From assembly GCF_026343335.1 (NCBI RefSeq), contig NZ_JAPELX010000002.1, forward strand, positions 41,402 through 105,401: a stretch of 64,000 bases of DNA, read 5' to 3'. Both the position numbers and the translations under genes were made by a program. Positions 13,901 through 18,537 of the stretch are shown one piece after another. The first letter of the stretch is position 1; each line of letters begins with the position of its first letter. The stretch is from Streptomyces sp. NBC_00078. Its GTDB lineage: Bacteria; Actinomycetota; Actinomycetes; Streptomycetales; Streptomycetaceae. The notes below the pieces were generated by a model. The model was not told the DNA's origin. It saw only the letters and a list, made by a program, of their open reading frames with translations, and made no database searches.

Positions 13901-16900
13901 CCGCGGCCCTGCACGGGCAGCGGCTGGTGGGCTATGTCGTCGCCACCGGGGACCTCGACGACGAGGAGCTGCGGGCCCGGCTCGCCGGGCGGCTGCCCGA
14001 CTACCTGGTTCCGGCGCAGCTGGTCCGGCTGGCGGCGCTGCCGCTGACGCCCAGTGGCAAGCTGGACCGCAAGGCCCTGCCGGCGCCCGGCACCGCTCCT
14101 TCCTCGGGCAGAGGGCCAAGGACGGCGCGGGAGGAGATCCTGTGCTCCCTGTTCGCCGAGGTACTGGGCCTGTCCGCCGTCTCGATCGACGACGACTTCT
14201 TCGACCGGGGCGGGCACTCCCTGCTGGTGGCCCGGCTGGCCAACCGGATCCGGACCGTGCTCGGGGTCGAGATCGAACTGTCGGTGCTGTTCGAGGCCTC
14301 CACCGTGGCGAGGCTCTCGACCTGGCTGGGATCGGCGCCCGCACGGCGCGCCGAGATCGTGGCCCTGCCGCGCGGCGAGCGCGTCCCGCTGTCGTACGCG
14401 CAGCAACGCCTGTGGTTCCTGCACCGCTTCGAAGGGCCGTCGGCTGCTTACAACATCCCGCACGTCCTGCGGCTGGGCGGCCCGCTGGACACCGCTGCGC
14501 TCTCGGCAGCGCTGACCGATGTCGTCACCCGGCACGAGATCCTGCGCACGGTGTTCGCCGAGGACGAGGACGGCGCGTACCAGGTCGTCCTCCCGTCCGA
14601 CAGCGTCACGGTGGCACTGACGGTGCAGAGCACCGCCCCTGACGAACTCGACACCCGGCTCGCGGCCGCGGCCGCGTACGCGTTTGATCTCGCCACCGAG
14701 ATTCCCGTGCGGGCCTGGGTCTTCCGGCAGGCGGCGGACGAAGCCGTACTGCTGCTGCTCGTCCACCACATCGCCGGCGACGCCGAATCCATGCACCCGT
14801 TCACCGCCGACCTGGCCGGCGCCTACCGCGCCCGCCTCGCGGGTGAACCGCCCCGGTGGGAGCCCCTGGAGATCCAGTACGCCGACTACGCACTGTGGCA
14901 GAACGGGGTACTCGGAGACGCCGACGACCTCGAAAGTCACAGCGGCAGGCAGCTGGACTACTGGCGGAGGACGCTTGAGGGCGTCCCCGAGGAGCTGAAT
15001 CTGCCCACTGACCGGCCTCGCACGGCGTCCGCCGACAGCAGCGGGGCTGCGGTGCCCCTGGAACTCGGCCCGGAGCTGCACCAGCGGCTCACCGAGGTCG
15101 CCAAGACCCATGGCGCCACCGTGTTCATGACGCTGCAGGCGGGTCTCGCCACACTGCTCACCCGGCTCGGCGCGGGTACGGATCTGCCCATCGGTATCCC
15201 CGTCGCCGGCCGCGGCGACGAGGCACTGGACGGACTGGTCGGGTTCTTCCTCAACACCCTGGTCCTGCGGACCGACACCTCCGGCGACCCGAGCTTCACC
15301 GAACTCCTCGGCCGAATACGCCGTACCGACCTGGGCGCCTACGACCACCAGGAGCTGCCGTTCGAGCGGCTCGTGGAGGCCTTGAACCCCACCAGGTCCC
15401 CGGCCCGGCACCCGCTGTTCCAGGTGATGCTGTCGTTCCGCAACAACGCCGAGGTCAGGCTCGAACTCCCGGGTCTGACCGTGGAGCCCCTCCCGGCAGG
15501 TCTGCCCTCCGCCAAGTTCGACCTGTCGTTCAGCCTCACCGAGCAGGCGGACGCGCAGGGCGCCCCGGCCGGAGTGCGCGGCGAGATCCAGTACGCCACC
15601 GCGTTGTTCGACGAGGAGACCGTCGCCCGCCTCGGCGAGCGGCTGCTGCTCCTGCTGGACGGTGCGGTCCGCCGGCCCGAGACGCCCATCGGAGAGCTGG
15701 AGGTACTGCTGCCCGACGAGCGCCGTGCGCTGCTCGTCGACTGGAACGCCACCGCGGTCGAGGGACCACCGGCCACGCTCGCCTCGCTCTTCGAGCACAC
15801 GGTCGTCACCCGCCCGGAAGCGGTCGCGGTCATCGCGGACGACACCCCGGTCACCTACAACGAACTCAACCGCCGCGCCAATCAGTTGGCACACCTGCTC
15901 ATCGGCGAGGGGATCGGCCCGGAGTCCGTCGTGGCCCTGGCCCTGCCACGCTCGCTCGACCTGCTGGTCGCCGCGCACGCGGTGACCAAGGCGGGAGCCG
16001 CCTACACGCCCGTCGACCCGGACAACCCGCCACAGCGGACCGCCGGAATGCTCCAGGACGTGGGCGCGGCGGCGGTGCTCACCACGACCCGCCACGCCAC
16101 CGCCCTCCCACCCTCAGCCCCCCTGATGGTGCTGGACGACCCGGCGACGACCGCCAGGATCGCGGCTGCCCGGGACACCGACCCGACCGACACCGACCGG
16201 GTCGCCCCGCTGCGGCAGGACAACGCCGCCTACGTCATGTTCACCTCCGGCTCGACCGGGCGGCCCAAGGGCGTGGTCGTCTCCCAGGCGTCGGTGGTCA
16301 ATCACCTGCGGTGGCTGCAGCACGCGTACGGGCTGACGCCCGAGGACCGGGTGCTGCAGAAGACACCCATCGCCTTCACGGTGTCCGTCTGGGAACTGTT
16401 CTGGCCCTTCCACGCCGGGGCGACGACCGTCGTGGCCGACCCCGACGGGCACCGCGACCCCGACTACCTGGCCCGCACGATCGCCCGGCACTCCGTCACG
16501 ACCGTGCACTTCGTGCCCTCGATGCTGGAAATCCTGCACGCACAGGGTCGCCGGGACGAGTTCGCGAGCCTGCGCCGGATTTTCGTCGGCGGCGAGGCCC
16601 TGTCCCGGGAGCTGTACGAGCGGTGCACGGCGGCCTGGGGCGTCCCGCTGCACTACAAGTACGGCTCCACCGAGGTGACCTGCGACGCGACCGTGTGGGA
16701 CCCGCAGACCGAGCCCGGCGACCGGCCTCTGGTGACCATCGGCCGGCCGATCGACAACACCCGCGCCTACGTGCTCGACGCGGCCCTCAGGCCCGTACCG
16801 CCCGGCGTACCCGGCGAGCTGTACATCGCCGGCCACCAGGTCACCCGCGGTTACGCGGGCCAACCGGTGCTGACCGCCGAGCGGTTCGTGCCGAACCCGT

Positions 16901-18231
16901 ACGAGACCGGCGCCCGGATGTACCGAACCGGCGACCTGGTCAAGTGGGACCGCGAGGGACGGCTGCACTTCGTCAGCCGCGCCGACCAGCAGCTGAAGGT
17001 CCGCGGCATCCGCGTCGAGCCGGGCGAGATCGAGGCAGCGCTCACAGATCAGCCGGGCGTGGGCCGGGCCGTGGTCGTGCTGCGTGACGAGACGCTCATC
17101 GCCTATGTCACCGGTGAGCCTGATGCGGACGACCTGCGACGCCGGCTCGCGTCCCGTCTGCCCGCCCACCTCGTACCGGCGTTCGTCGTACCGCTGCCGG
17201 AGCTGCCGTACAACTCCAACGGAAAGGTGGACCGCGCAGCCCTGCCCGCCCCGGACCGCAAGCCCACGGGGACCGGCCGTGCACCGGTCACGGAAGACGA
17301 GCGCCTCCTGGGCGAACTGTTCGCCGAAGCGCTCGGCCTGCCGGAGGTCGGGGTCGACGACGACTTCTTCGCCCTCGGCGGGCACTCCCTGCTGGCCACC
17401 CGGCTCATCACCCGCATCCAGCGCAGGCTGGACGTCCGGCTGACCGTACGCGCTCTGTTCGAGGCGCCCACCGTCGCAGCCCTGGCCGAACGCCTGCGGT
17501 CCGGGGACGAGGCGGAGCAGGATCCGCTGGCGATGCTGCTGCCGCTGCGCACGGGCGGCACCGGCACCCCCGTGTTCTGCATGCACCCCCTGGGCGGACT
17601 CAGCTGGGTCTACGCGAATCTCGCCCGCCACCTCGACAGCCGCCACCCGGTCTACGGCCTCCAGGCCGCCGGACTCGACGGCCGCGGCGAGGTGGCCGAG
17701 AGCATCCACGACATGGCCGCGCAGTATGTGGCCCGGATCCGTCAGGTACGGCCGCACGGCCCGTACCACCTGGTGGGATGGTCGTTCGGCGGACTCGTCA
17801 CCCAGGAGATGGCGGTCCAGCTCCAAGAGGCGGGCGAGGAGGTCGAGCTGCTCATGCTGCTCGACACCTACCCGAGGGACCCGGACGGGTCCGAGCGCAC
17901 CGAGGGGGAACTGCTCGACGGCGTGACCCCGCCGCAGGAGCTGGCGTCTCTCGCTCCGGCCCAGCTCGACGCGGTGAAGGCGGTGCTGGTGAACAACGAC
18001 CGCATCGCCGCCCGCCACGCACCGCGCGTCTTCGCGGGTGAGCTCGTCTTCTGCCGCGCTCTGCGCCTGGAAGAAGGCGAGAGGCGACGCGAGCCGAACC
18101 TGTGGCGGCCCTACATCACCGGCCGTATCGACGTCCACCCGGTCGACGCCACCCACAACGGCATGCTCGCCGAACGTCCCGCCACGGACATCGGCCGCCT
18201 GCTGGCGGAACTGCTCCGCGCGGCCGGCTGA
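1..18231 (+). CDS. Multimodular nonribosomal peptide synthetase, 3' part (5' end outside window)
   Basis: The reading frame is already open at base 1, so the gene starts upstream. Domain order is E (end only), C-T, five C-A-T modules, then TE. Every C domain carries the HHxxxD motif, every T domain the GG(H/T)S phosphopantetheine site, and the A domains have YTSGSTGRPKG-type cores and NGK-type A10 motifs. The TE shows GWSFGG and a C-terminal DATHNG histidine. It assembles a peptide on the carrier domains in the cytoplasm and releases it by hydrolysis or cyclisation. The only E domain visible is at the very start, so residues added by the five C-A-T modules should stay L unless modified in trans. 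An MbtH gene, an oxygenase and an aminotransferase follow on the same strand. Specificity codes given in the module entries are hand alignments to GrsA and need confirmation. Confidence 0.97.
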   Translation, partial: GTETGPALIKRVKEELRSIPHGGRGHDLLRDRLTGLPAPQICFNYLGRLDAQDLGGWRLADDTTAVELLADDGLALTHALQIDAYVRDGELTAEWTYPPGVLTEENVRAIAEAWTAALAELAPHTRGGLTVSDVPLVRITQEELDRFRGATDVLPLSPLQEGLLFLALYEPDDPYVGQLVLEIDGGFDAERMRAAATALLQRHPNLRAAFRSRSADAPVQVVPAEVKVPWEDPDEDDLEAFLARDRARGFSVVRPPLLRFTALGDRLVLTHHHLLLDGWSLPLLVRELFSLYGGAGLPPAAPYRDYLAWQGGQDHEACAEAWRRHLTGLAAPTLLAPADRTSDGHDVHEVVLSEALTDALSATARAHRLTLNTVVQGLWALLLSGFTDRDDVVFGATVSGRPPELPGAESMVGLFVNTLPVRVRIDPDEPLAALLARIQHEQRSLDAHQYASLAELTRASGFDALFDTIVAFENYPMDDGVEAGGLRLAHAELVERTHYPVSLSVFPGERLRLRFSYLAGVFEATAVARLAGVLADLMAGAAAGLDVRAGELTAVGEEDRLLVTGVRAAGAPAKSAPTAGGGEPRSPEERTLCAIVADVLGVERVGRDDEFFALGGTSILMIRLVHRVRDEFGVDLSLRDVFAGPTVAGVAERLTHLAPQAKRVTAEERPARVPLSFAQERMWFLQRLQGTSGTYNIPLAIRLTGSLDVDALGGALADLVARHEALRTVYPEDAEGPHQVVLPPETPYRTEFVRDAAPDLAADAGRPFDLTCDVPLRTTLYETGPDTHVLLLVVHHIAADGASLRPMAEDITAAYRARTLGDAPGFPELTVQYPDFAIWQRKTLAADLPRQIGYWKERLDGLPPEVTFPGDRPRPAVATHRGDHVEFSVDPELYQRMLDLAGRTRTTPFMILQAAVSLLLTRLGAGEDIPLGGVIADRPDSVLDDVVGVFINTLVYRMDTSGDPSFEELLGRVRETGLAAYAHQGVPFERLVEELNPERSRSRHAFFQVMLAWLDLTEARFDLPGVTADPGPVTSGTAKFDVHFDCHVHEGGGLLCRLEYATDLYDRRTAQSFASRFVRVLECVTADPGQRLSDVDVLGAGDRALVLHGWNDTAVALDDGRSLAELLEAQDPDAEAVFFEGESVTYGELNTRVNRLAHALRGRGVGPESRVAVMLPRSVDLIVALWAVVKAGAAYVPIDTGYPDDRIAYILADSGSRLLICDRDVEGFERIAPDAGGPGHNPGVTAHGGNAAYVIYTSGSTGRPKGTVNTYAGMANRLWWMQRDHRLGAGEKVLQSTPVSFDVSVWEVFWTLMYGGTLVVARPDGHRDPRYLERLMREESVAVVHLSASMLGAYLAESRLPDCVRLVVSGDEALPAELVRRFHDGSSAVLLNAYGPTEAAVDVTAWAAPPDTETVLIGGPVANTRAYVLDTALAPVAPGVPGELYVEGVQLARGYLDRPGLTAERFVASPYGPPGTRMYRTGDVARWTADGELEYLGRADNQVKLRGFRVELGEIEDALADHPAVAQAAAAVHGQRLVGYIVPAAPDLPVDDEALRDRLAARLPEYMVPAQIVELEAMPITPNGKLDRKALPVPEPTHASGRGPRTPQEEILCGLFAEVLGTPEVSVDDDFFALGGHSLLVTRLASRVRAALDVDIELSVLFEATTVAKLSARLGGASPRRQGVIALDRTGRLPLSYAQERLWFLHRFEGPSPTYNLPVALRLSGDLDVVALTAALDDLARRHEALRTVFAEDAHGPHQVVLPAVPPLTVVPADEETLEDRLARAVRVPFDLTAQPPLRATLFDVGAGEHVLLLVLHHIAGDGASMAPLARDLATAYAARARGEEPGWPALAVQYADFAVWQRRALGEADDPDSPLSRQLQHWRTTLTDLPDQMELPFDRPRPAVPTHRGETVPIAVGPEVHAALVRLARQHHTTVFMVVHAALAGLLHRLGAGEDIVIGSPVANRTDEALAPLVGYFANNLVLRTDLTGDPRFTEVLRRVRAADLAAYAHQDVPFERIVEAVNPVRSTSRHPLFQTGLNFNNADQQAALDLAVDLPGLTARVRPVASPAAKFDLSFFLTERPEGGVNGLLEFATDLFDRDSAERIARRFTRLLAAVTAEPERRIGEFDVVDADERRLLLTEWNATGHEVPPGTLTDLVEAQVARTPRGPAVVFGDTSLSYAELDARANRLARHLIGLGAGPERYVAVLLPVSQDIPVTLLGALKTGAGYLPLDPAHPADRLAFMLGDIAPAAVVTTPELAGTVGALTDAPVVVHGDPAITAQPAGPVTGVVRRPGHAAFVIFTSGSTGRPKAVVVEHRSLVAYLAWATAEYESLRRRVLVHSPVSFDLTATGMFGPLISGGTVELVRWTSSGPDPDAHVTRPDFVKATPSHLHLLGAVPEEYSPTGELVLGGESLLGDVLDTWRARHPGVTVLNEYGPTETTVGCSLFRIGPGDAVPPGVITIGTPAWNTRMYVLDALLRPAPVGTAGELYVAGDLVTRGYHGRPGLTAGRFVADPYGPPGSRMYRTGDVARWTAAGRLEFVSRVDDQVKIRGFRIELGEVEAVLTAQPGITGAAVVVREDQPGDKRLVAYVVPEPGVRAEPAALRAAAAGALLDYMVPAAFVSLESLPFTPNGKIDRRALPAPDHTEGQPGRAPADGIERQVADLFAAVLGVSEVGTEENFFRLGGHSLLVAQLVNRVRTDLGAELSIRDVFDRPTVSGIAGLLATRTAQSERPALVRRERPARLPLSAAQRRMWFLDRLEGPSQTYTIPVVLHLTGPLDTDALRAAFGDLARRHEVLRTVIAEDAEGPHQVVTDGEPPFAVVPCEPSGFADAVASAARVPFALDRDLPVRAVLFSDGERKHALLLLIHHIAGDGASMRLLADGLSTAYSARLDGQAPDWSPLPVQYADYALWQQELPGGQLDFWTAELAGLPEQTELPTDRPRPAAMSYRGGTVSFTVPAALREKAERLGRERDASAFMVAHTTLVTLLARLGAGDDIVVGSPVEGRPDSALNDLVGLFANTLVLRADASGNPAFAELLDRVRSADVAAYAHAEVPFEQLVEELNPQRSRSRHPVFQVMLTFNQESTPPTLPGLAVTLADAPGDRAKFDLSFTLAPSPAGGWDGTVEYAADLFDRATAEHVAAWYTRLLDAAVADPQRPIHALDLLTGAERDNLLVRRQGDTAGGTDRTLPDLFEAQVARTPDAVAAVSDGTTLTYDELNRRANRLARHLEALGAGPEKAVAVVLPRRVDTLVVLLAVLKAGAAYLPIDPANPAARVDSLASDAGAHLVVTESLLAGWAPALAAYADGDPGVPVHPRQAAYLIYTSGSTGRPKGVVVEHAALAAYLSRAAELYPAASGEALVHSSLAFDMPVTTLFAPLISGGRVRFGDLDEHTDRPDLLKVTPSHLKLLETLPDRTSDARNLVIGGEALDGELLQRWRDRHPDAVVVNEYGPTEATVGCVVHVITPGDHLASGPVPIGRPVAGARVYVLDGYLRPVPDGVWGELYLAGPQLARGYAGRAGQGAERFVADPFGPAGSRMYRVGDRARWGHAGVLEFAGRVDDQVKIRGYRVEPGEIEAALTALDEVTAAAVIAREDRPGDLRLVAYLVPAARPLRVEVVRTALADSLPAYLVPSAFVELDGIPLTANGKLDRGALPAPESGHEGGRGPRTPREEVLCGLFAEVLGVPEVSVDDDFFALGGHSLLATVLVNRVRTALGAGVELRQIFDAPTVAALAEALPPDSPYEPLVAQPRPDRLPLSFAQERLWFLHALNGPSATYNVPVAVRLTGDLDVAALRAALGDVIARHEVLRTVFADDAEGPRQVVLPLEQARPELTVVRTTRDTLTAAVAEAAHHTFDLSTTPPFRASVFRLSAEESVFLLLMHHIATDAVSMAPLARDLSEAYAARLAGRRPGWAPLPVQYADYVLWQRRTLGDAQADDTPAGRQLAFWKETLAGAPEELELLFDRPRPLSPAQGGSAVGLEISPELHRRLAEVARRCGTTVFMVVQAGLGVLLTRLGAGTDLPIGTPVAGRTDEALEDLVGFFVNTLVLRVDTSGDPRFTELLERVRRTDVEAYAHQDLPFERLVEALNPSRSPARHPLFQVMLSFHNQAGATPALPGLGVEAAEVAFASAKFDLSFNLTERVGTDGAFGGMAGEIQYATALFDATTVAHLAERFVRVLEQAVAEPDTPVGAFDVLLPGERALVLEEWNDTAAPDAGPSLVELFEAQAARTPDAEAVVFERERLTYGELNARVNRLARALRRRGAGPETRVAVLLPRSTDLIVALWAVVKAGAAYVPVDPGHPAERIAYTLTDSGAGLLISDRDVEGFERIGPGAGTDEVPDNPAVAVHGDNAAYLMYTSGSTGRPKGTVVTRAGIGNTLAWMQTDHHLTPDDRVVHKAPIGFDVSVREIFWPLTRGATLVVARPDGHRDPAYVARLVHEERVTVICFVPALLGPFLDGYRPTESLRLVLCGGEALPAALAARFHRECGARLVNSYGPTEFSVTATSWACVAGEPVRIGRPGASTRAFVLDAWLSPVAPGVAGELYLAGVQTARGYASRPGLTAERFVADPYGPPGSRMYRTGDIVRRAPDGELEFLGRADDQVKMRGFRIELGEVEGALADHPAVTEAAAALHGQRLVGYVVATGDLDDEELRARLAGRLPDYLVPAQLVRLAALPLTPSGKLDRKALPAPGTAPSSGRGPRTAREEILCSLFAEVLGLSAVSIDDDFFDRGGHSLLVARLANRIRTVLGVEIELSVLFEASTVARLSTWLGSAPARRAEIVALPRGERVPLSYAQQRLWFLHRFEGPSAAYNIPHVLRLGGPLDTAALSAALTDVVTRHEILRTVFAEDEDGAYQVVLPSDSVTVALTVQSTAPDELDTRLAAAAAYAFDLATEIPVRAWVFRQAADEAVLLLLVHHIAGDAESMHPFTADLAGAYRARLAGEPPRWEPLEIQYADYALWQNGVLGDADDLESHSGRQLDYWRRTLEGVPEELNLPTDRPRTASADSSGAAVPLELGPELHQRLTEVAKTHGATVFMTLQAGLATLLTRLGAGTDLPIGIPVAGRGDEALDGLVGFFLNTLVLRTDTSGDPSFTELLGRIRRTDLGAYDHQELPFERLVEALNPTRSPARHPLFQVMLSFRNNAEVRLELPGLTVEPLPAGLPSAKFDLSFSLTEQADAQGAPAGVRGEIQYATALFDEETVARLGERLLLLLDGAVRRPETPIGELEVLLPDERRALLVDWNATAVEGPPATLASLFEHTVVTRPEAVAVIADDTPVTYNELNRRANQLAHLLIGEGIGPESVVALALPRSLDLLVAAHAVTKAGAAYTPVDPDNPPQRTAGMLQDVGAAAVLTTTRHATALPPSAPLMVLDDPATTARIAAARDTDPTDTDRVAPLRQDNAAYVMFTSGSTGRPKGVVVSQASVVNHLRWLQHAYGLTPEDRVLQKTPIAFTVSVWELFWPFHAGATTVVADPDGHRDPDYLARTIARHSVTTVHFVPSMLEILHAQGRRDEFASLRRIFVGGEALSRELYERCTAAWGVPLHYKYGSTEVTCDATVWDPQTEPGDRPLVTIGRPIDNTRAYVLDAALRPVPPGVPGELYIAGHQVTRGYAGQPVLTAERFVPNPYETGARMYRTGDLVKWDREGRLHFVSRADQQLKVRGIRVEPGEIEAALTDQPGVGRAVVVLRDETLIAYVTGEPDADDLRRRLASRLPAHLVPAFVVPLPELPYNSNGKVDRAALPAPDRKPTGTGRAPVTEDERLLGELFAEALGLPEVGVDDDFFALGGHSLLATRLITRIQRRLDVRLTVRALFEAPTVAALAERLRSGDEAEQDPLAMLLPLRTGGTGTPVFCMHPLGGLSWVYANLARHLDSRHPVYGLQAAGLDGRGEVAESIHDMAAQYVARIRQVRPHGPYHLVGWSFGGLVTQEMAVQLQEAGEEVELLMLLDTYPRDPDGSERTEGELLDGVTPPQELASLAPAQLDAVKAVLVNNDRIAARHAPRVFAGELVFCRALRLEEGERRREPNLWRPYITGRIDVHPVDATHNGMLAERPATDIGRLLAELLRAAG
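2005..5035 (+). other. NRPS module C-A-T, predicted serine
   Basis: C at about 2005-3320 (HHIAADG), A at about 3360-4780, T at about 4800-5030 (GGHSL). The A core is YTSGSTGRPKGT. By hand alignment the ten pocket residues read D-V-W-H-V-S-A-V-D-K, close to the common serine signature DVWHLSLIDK. I therefore predict L-Ser. The C domain begins PLSFAQERMWFL, typical of C domains that accept an L donor; its donor sits on the A-less T domain upstream. Confidence 0.75.
5060..8185 (+). other. NRPS module C-A-T, predicted Asn (or Asp)
   Basis: C at about 5060-6400 (HHIAGDG), A at about 6455-7930 (core FTSGSTGRPKAV), T at about 7965-8180 (GGHSL). Hand-derived pocket D-L-T-K-V-G-E-V-G-K matches the known Asn signature DLTKLGEVGK at nine of ten positions and resembles the Asp signature DLTKVGHIGK. 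Asn is preferred because position 322 is Glu and an AsnO/VioC-type oxygenase is encoded nearby. Confidence 0.72.
8225..11235 (+). other. NRPS module C-A-T, predicted Asn/Asp-like
   Basis: C at about 8225-9510 (HHIAGDG), A at about 9560-10985 (core YTSGSTGRPKGV), T at about 11005-11230 (GGHSL). The pocket reads D-M-T-K-V-G-E-V-G-K, identical to the previous module except Met for Leu at position 236. It should use Asn, Asp or a close derivative such as a beta-hydroxylated form. The C domain here contains relatively short linkers but all expected motifs. Confidence 0.65.
11255..14335 (+). other. NRPS module C-A-T, substrate unassigned
   Basis: C at about 11255-12620, A at about 12655-14080 (core YTSGSTGRPKGT), T at about 14105-14330 (motif DRGGHSL). 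The C motif is HHIATDA: Ala replaces the usual Gly after the Asp. The pocket by hand alignment is D-V-R-C-V-C-S-V-T-K, which I cannot match to any signature I know; Arg at position 239 and two Cys are unusual. The A backbone is close to that of the predicted serine module, suggesting descent from a Ser-type domain. Confidence 0.7.
14365..17505 (+). other. NRPS module C-A-T with A domain lacking the conserved Asp235
   Basis: C at about 14365-15725 (HHIAGDA, Ala for Gly), A at about 15760-17250 (core FTSGSTGRPKGV), T at about 17270-17500 (GGHSL). The A4 region reads FTVSVW where almost all amino-acid-activating domains have FD. The A5 region reads KYGSTE instead of xYGPTE. The pocket is T-V-W-H-I-V-K-C-D-K. 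Asp235 binds the alpha-amino group, so its loss points to a substrate without a normal alpha-amine (for example a beta-amino, hydroxy, keto or aryl acid) or to a dead domain. All other core motifs are intact. Confidence 0.72.
17520..18231 (+). other. NRPS terminal type I thioesterase
   Basis: About 237 residues in the alpha/beta-hydrolase fold, starting after the last T domain. It has the GWSFGG nucleophile elbow (Ser near 17780), an Asp in LLDTYP, and a His in DATHNG near the C-terminus. It releases the finished peptide by hydrolysis or macrocyclisation. It marks the end of the assembly line on this protein, so the peptide ends with the substrate of the Asp235-less module if the line is collinear. 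Confidence 0.9.
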
Positions 18232-18259
18232 CCGAGCCGACCGGACACACACCCACCCC

Positions 18260-18284
18260 GGCAGGCCCGCCGAACGGGCCTGCC
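18260..18284 (+). terminator. Hairpin between NRPS and mbtH
   Basis: A perfect 10-bp stem (GGCAGGCCCG / CGGGCCTGCC) with a 5-base loop lies between the NRPS stop and the mbtH start. There is no T-run, and the downstream genes lie close by. It may be a partial terminator or an mRNA 3'-end stabiliser that lets mbtH be expressed differently from the NRPS; this is inference. Confidence 0.6.
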
Positions 18285-18304
18285 GCCCCGGAAAGGAAGC
18301 AACC

Positions 18305-18514
18305 ATGACCAACCCCTTCGAGAACCCCGACGGCACCTACCGGGTCCTGGTCAACGACGAGGGCCAGCACTCTCTGTGGCCCGACTTCGCCGACGTGCCC
18401 GCCGGCTGGGCCACCCTCTTCGGCCCCGAGGGACGGGCCGCCTGCCTGGAGTACATCGAGCGCGAGTGGACCGACCTGCGTCCCAAGAGCCTCGTGCAGG
18501 CCATGGGCGAGTGA
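18305..18514 (+). CDS. mbtH: MbtH-like protein
   Basis: The 69-residue product has the family pattern NDEGQHSLWP, FADVPAGW and WTDLRPKSL, and the usual MbtH length. MbtH proteins bind NRPS adenylation domains and are needed for folding or activity of many of them. The gene begins 74 bases after the NRPS stop, with an AAAGGAAG ribosome binding site just upstream of the ATG, so it very likely serves that synthetase. The family is not catalytic and no unusual substitution is visible. Confidence 0.97.
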   Translation: MTNPFENPDGTYRVLVNDEGQHSLWPDFADVPAGWATLFGPEGRAACLEYIEREWTDLRPKSLVQAMGE

Positions 18515-18537
18515 CACGGACGAAAAGGAACACGCAC

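Noticed and set aside
12325..16095. Minus-strand open frame of about 1250 codons opposite the NRPS
   Set aside because: Same artefact; no family motif, fully covered by C-A-T modules on the plus strand.
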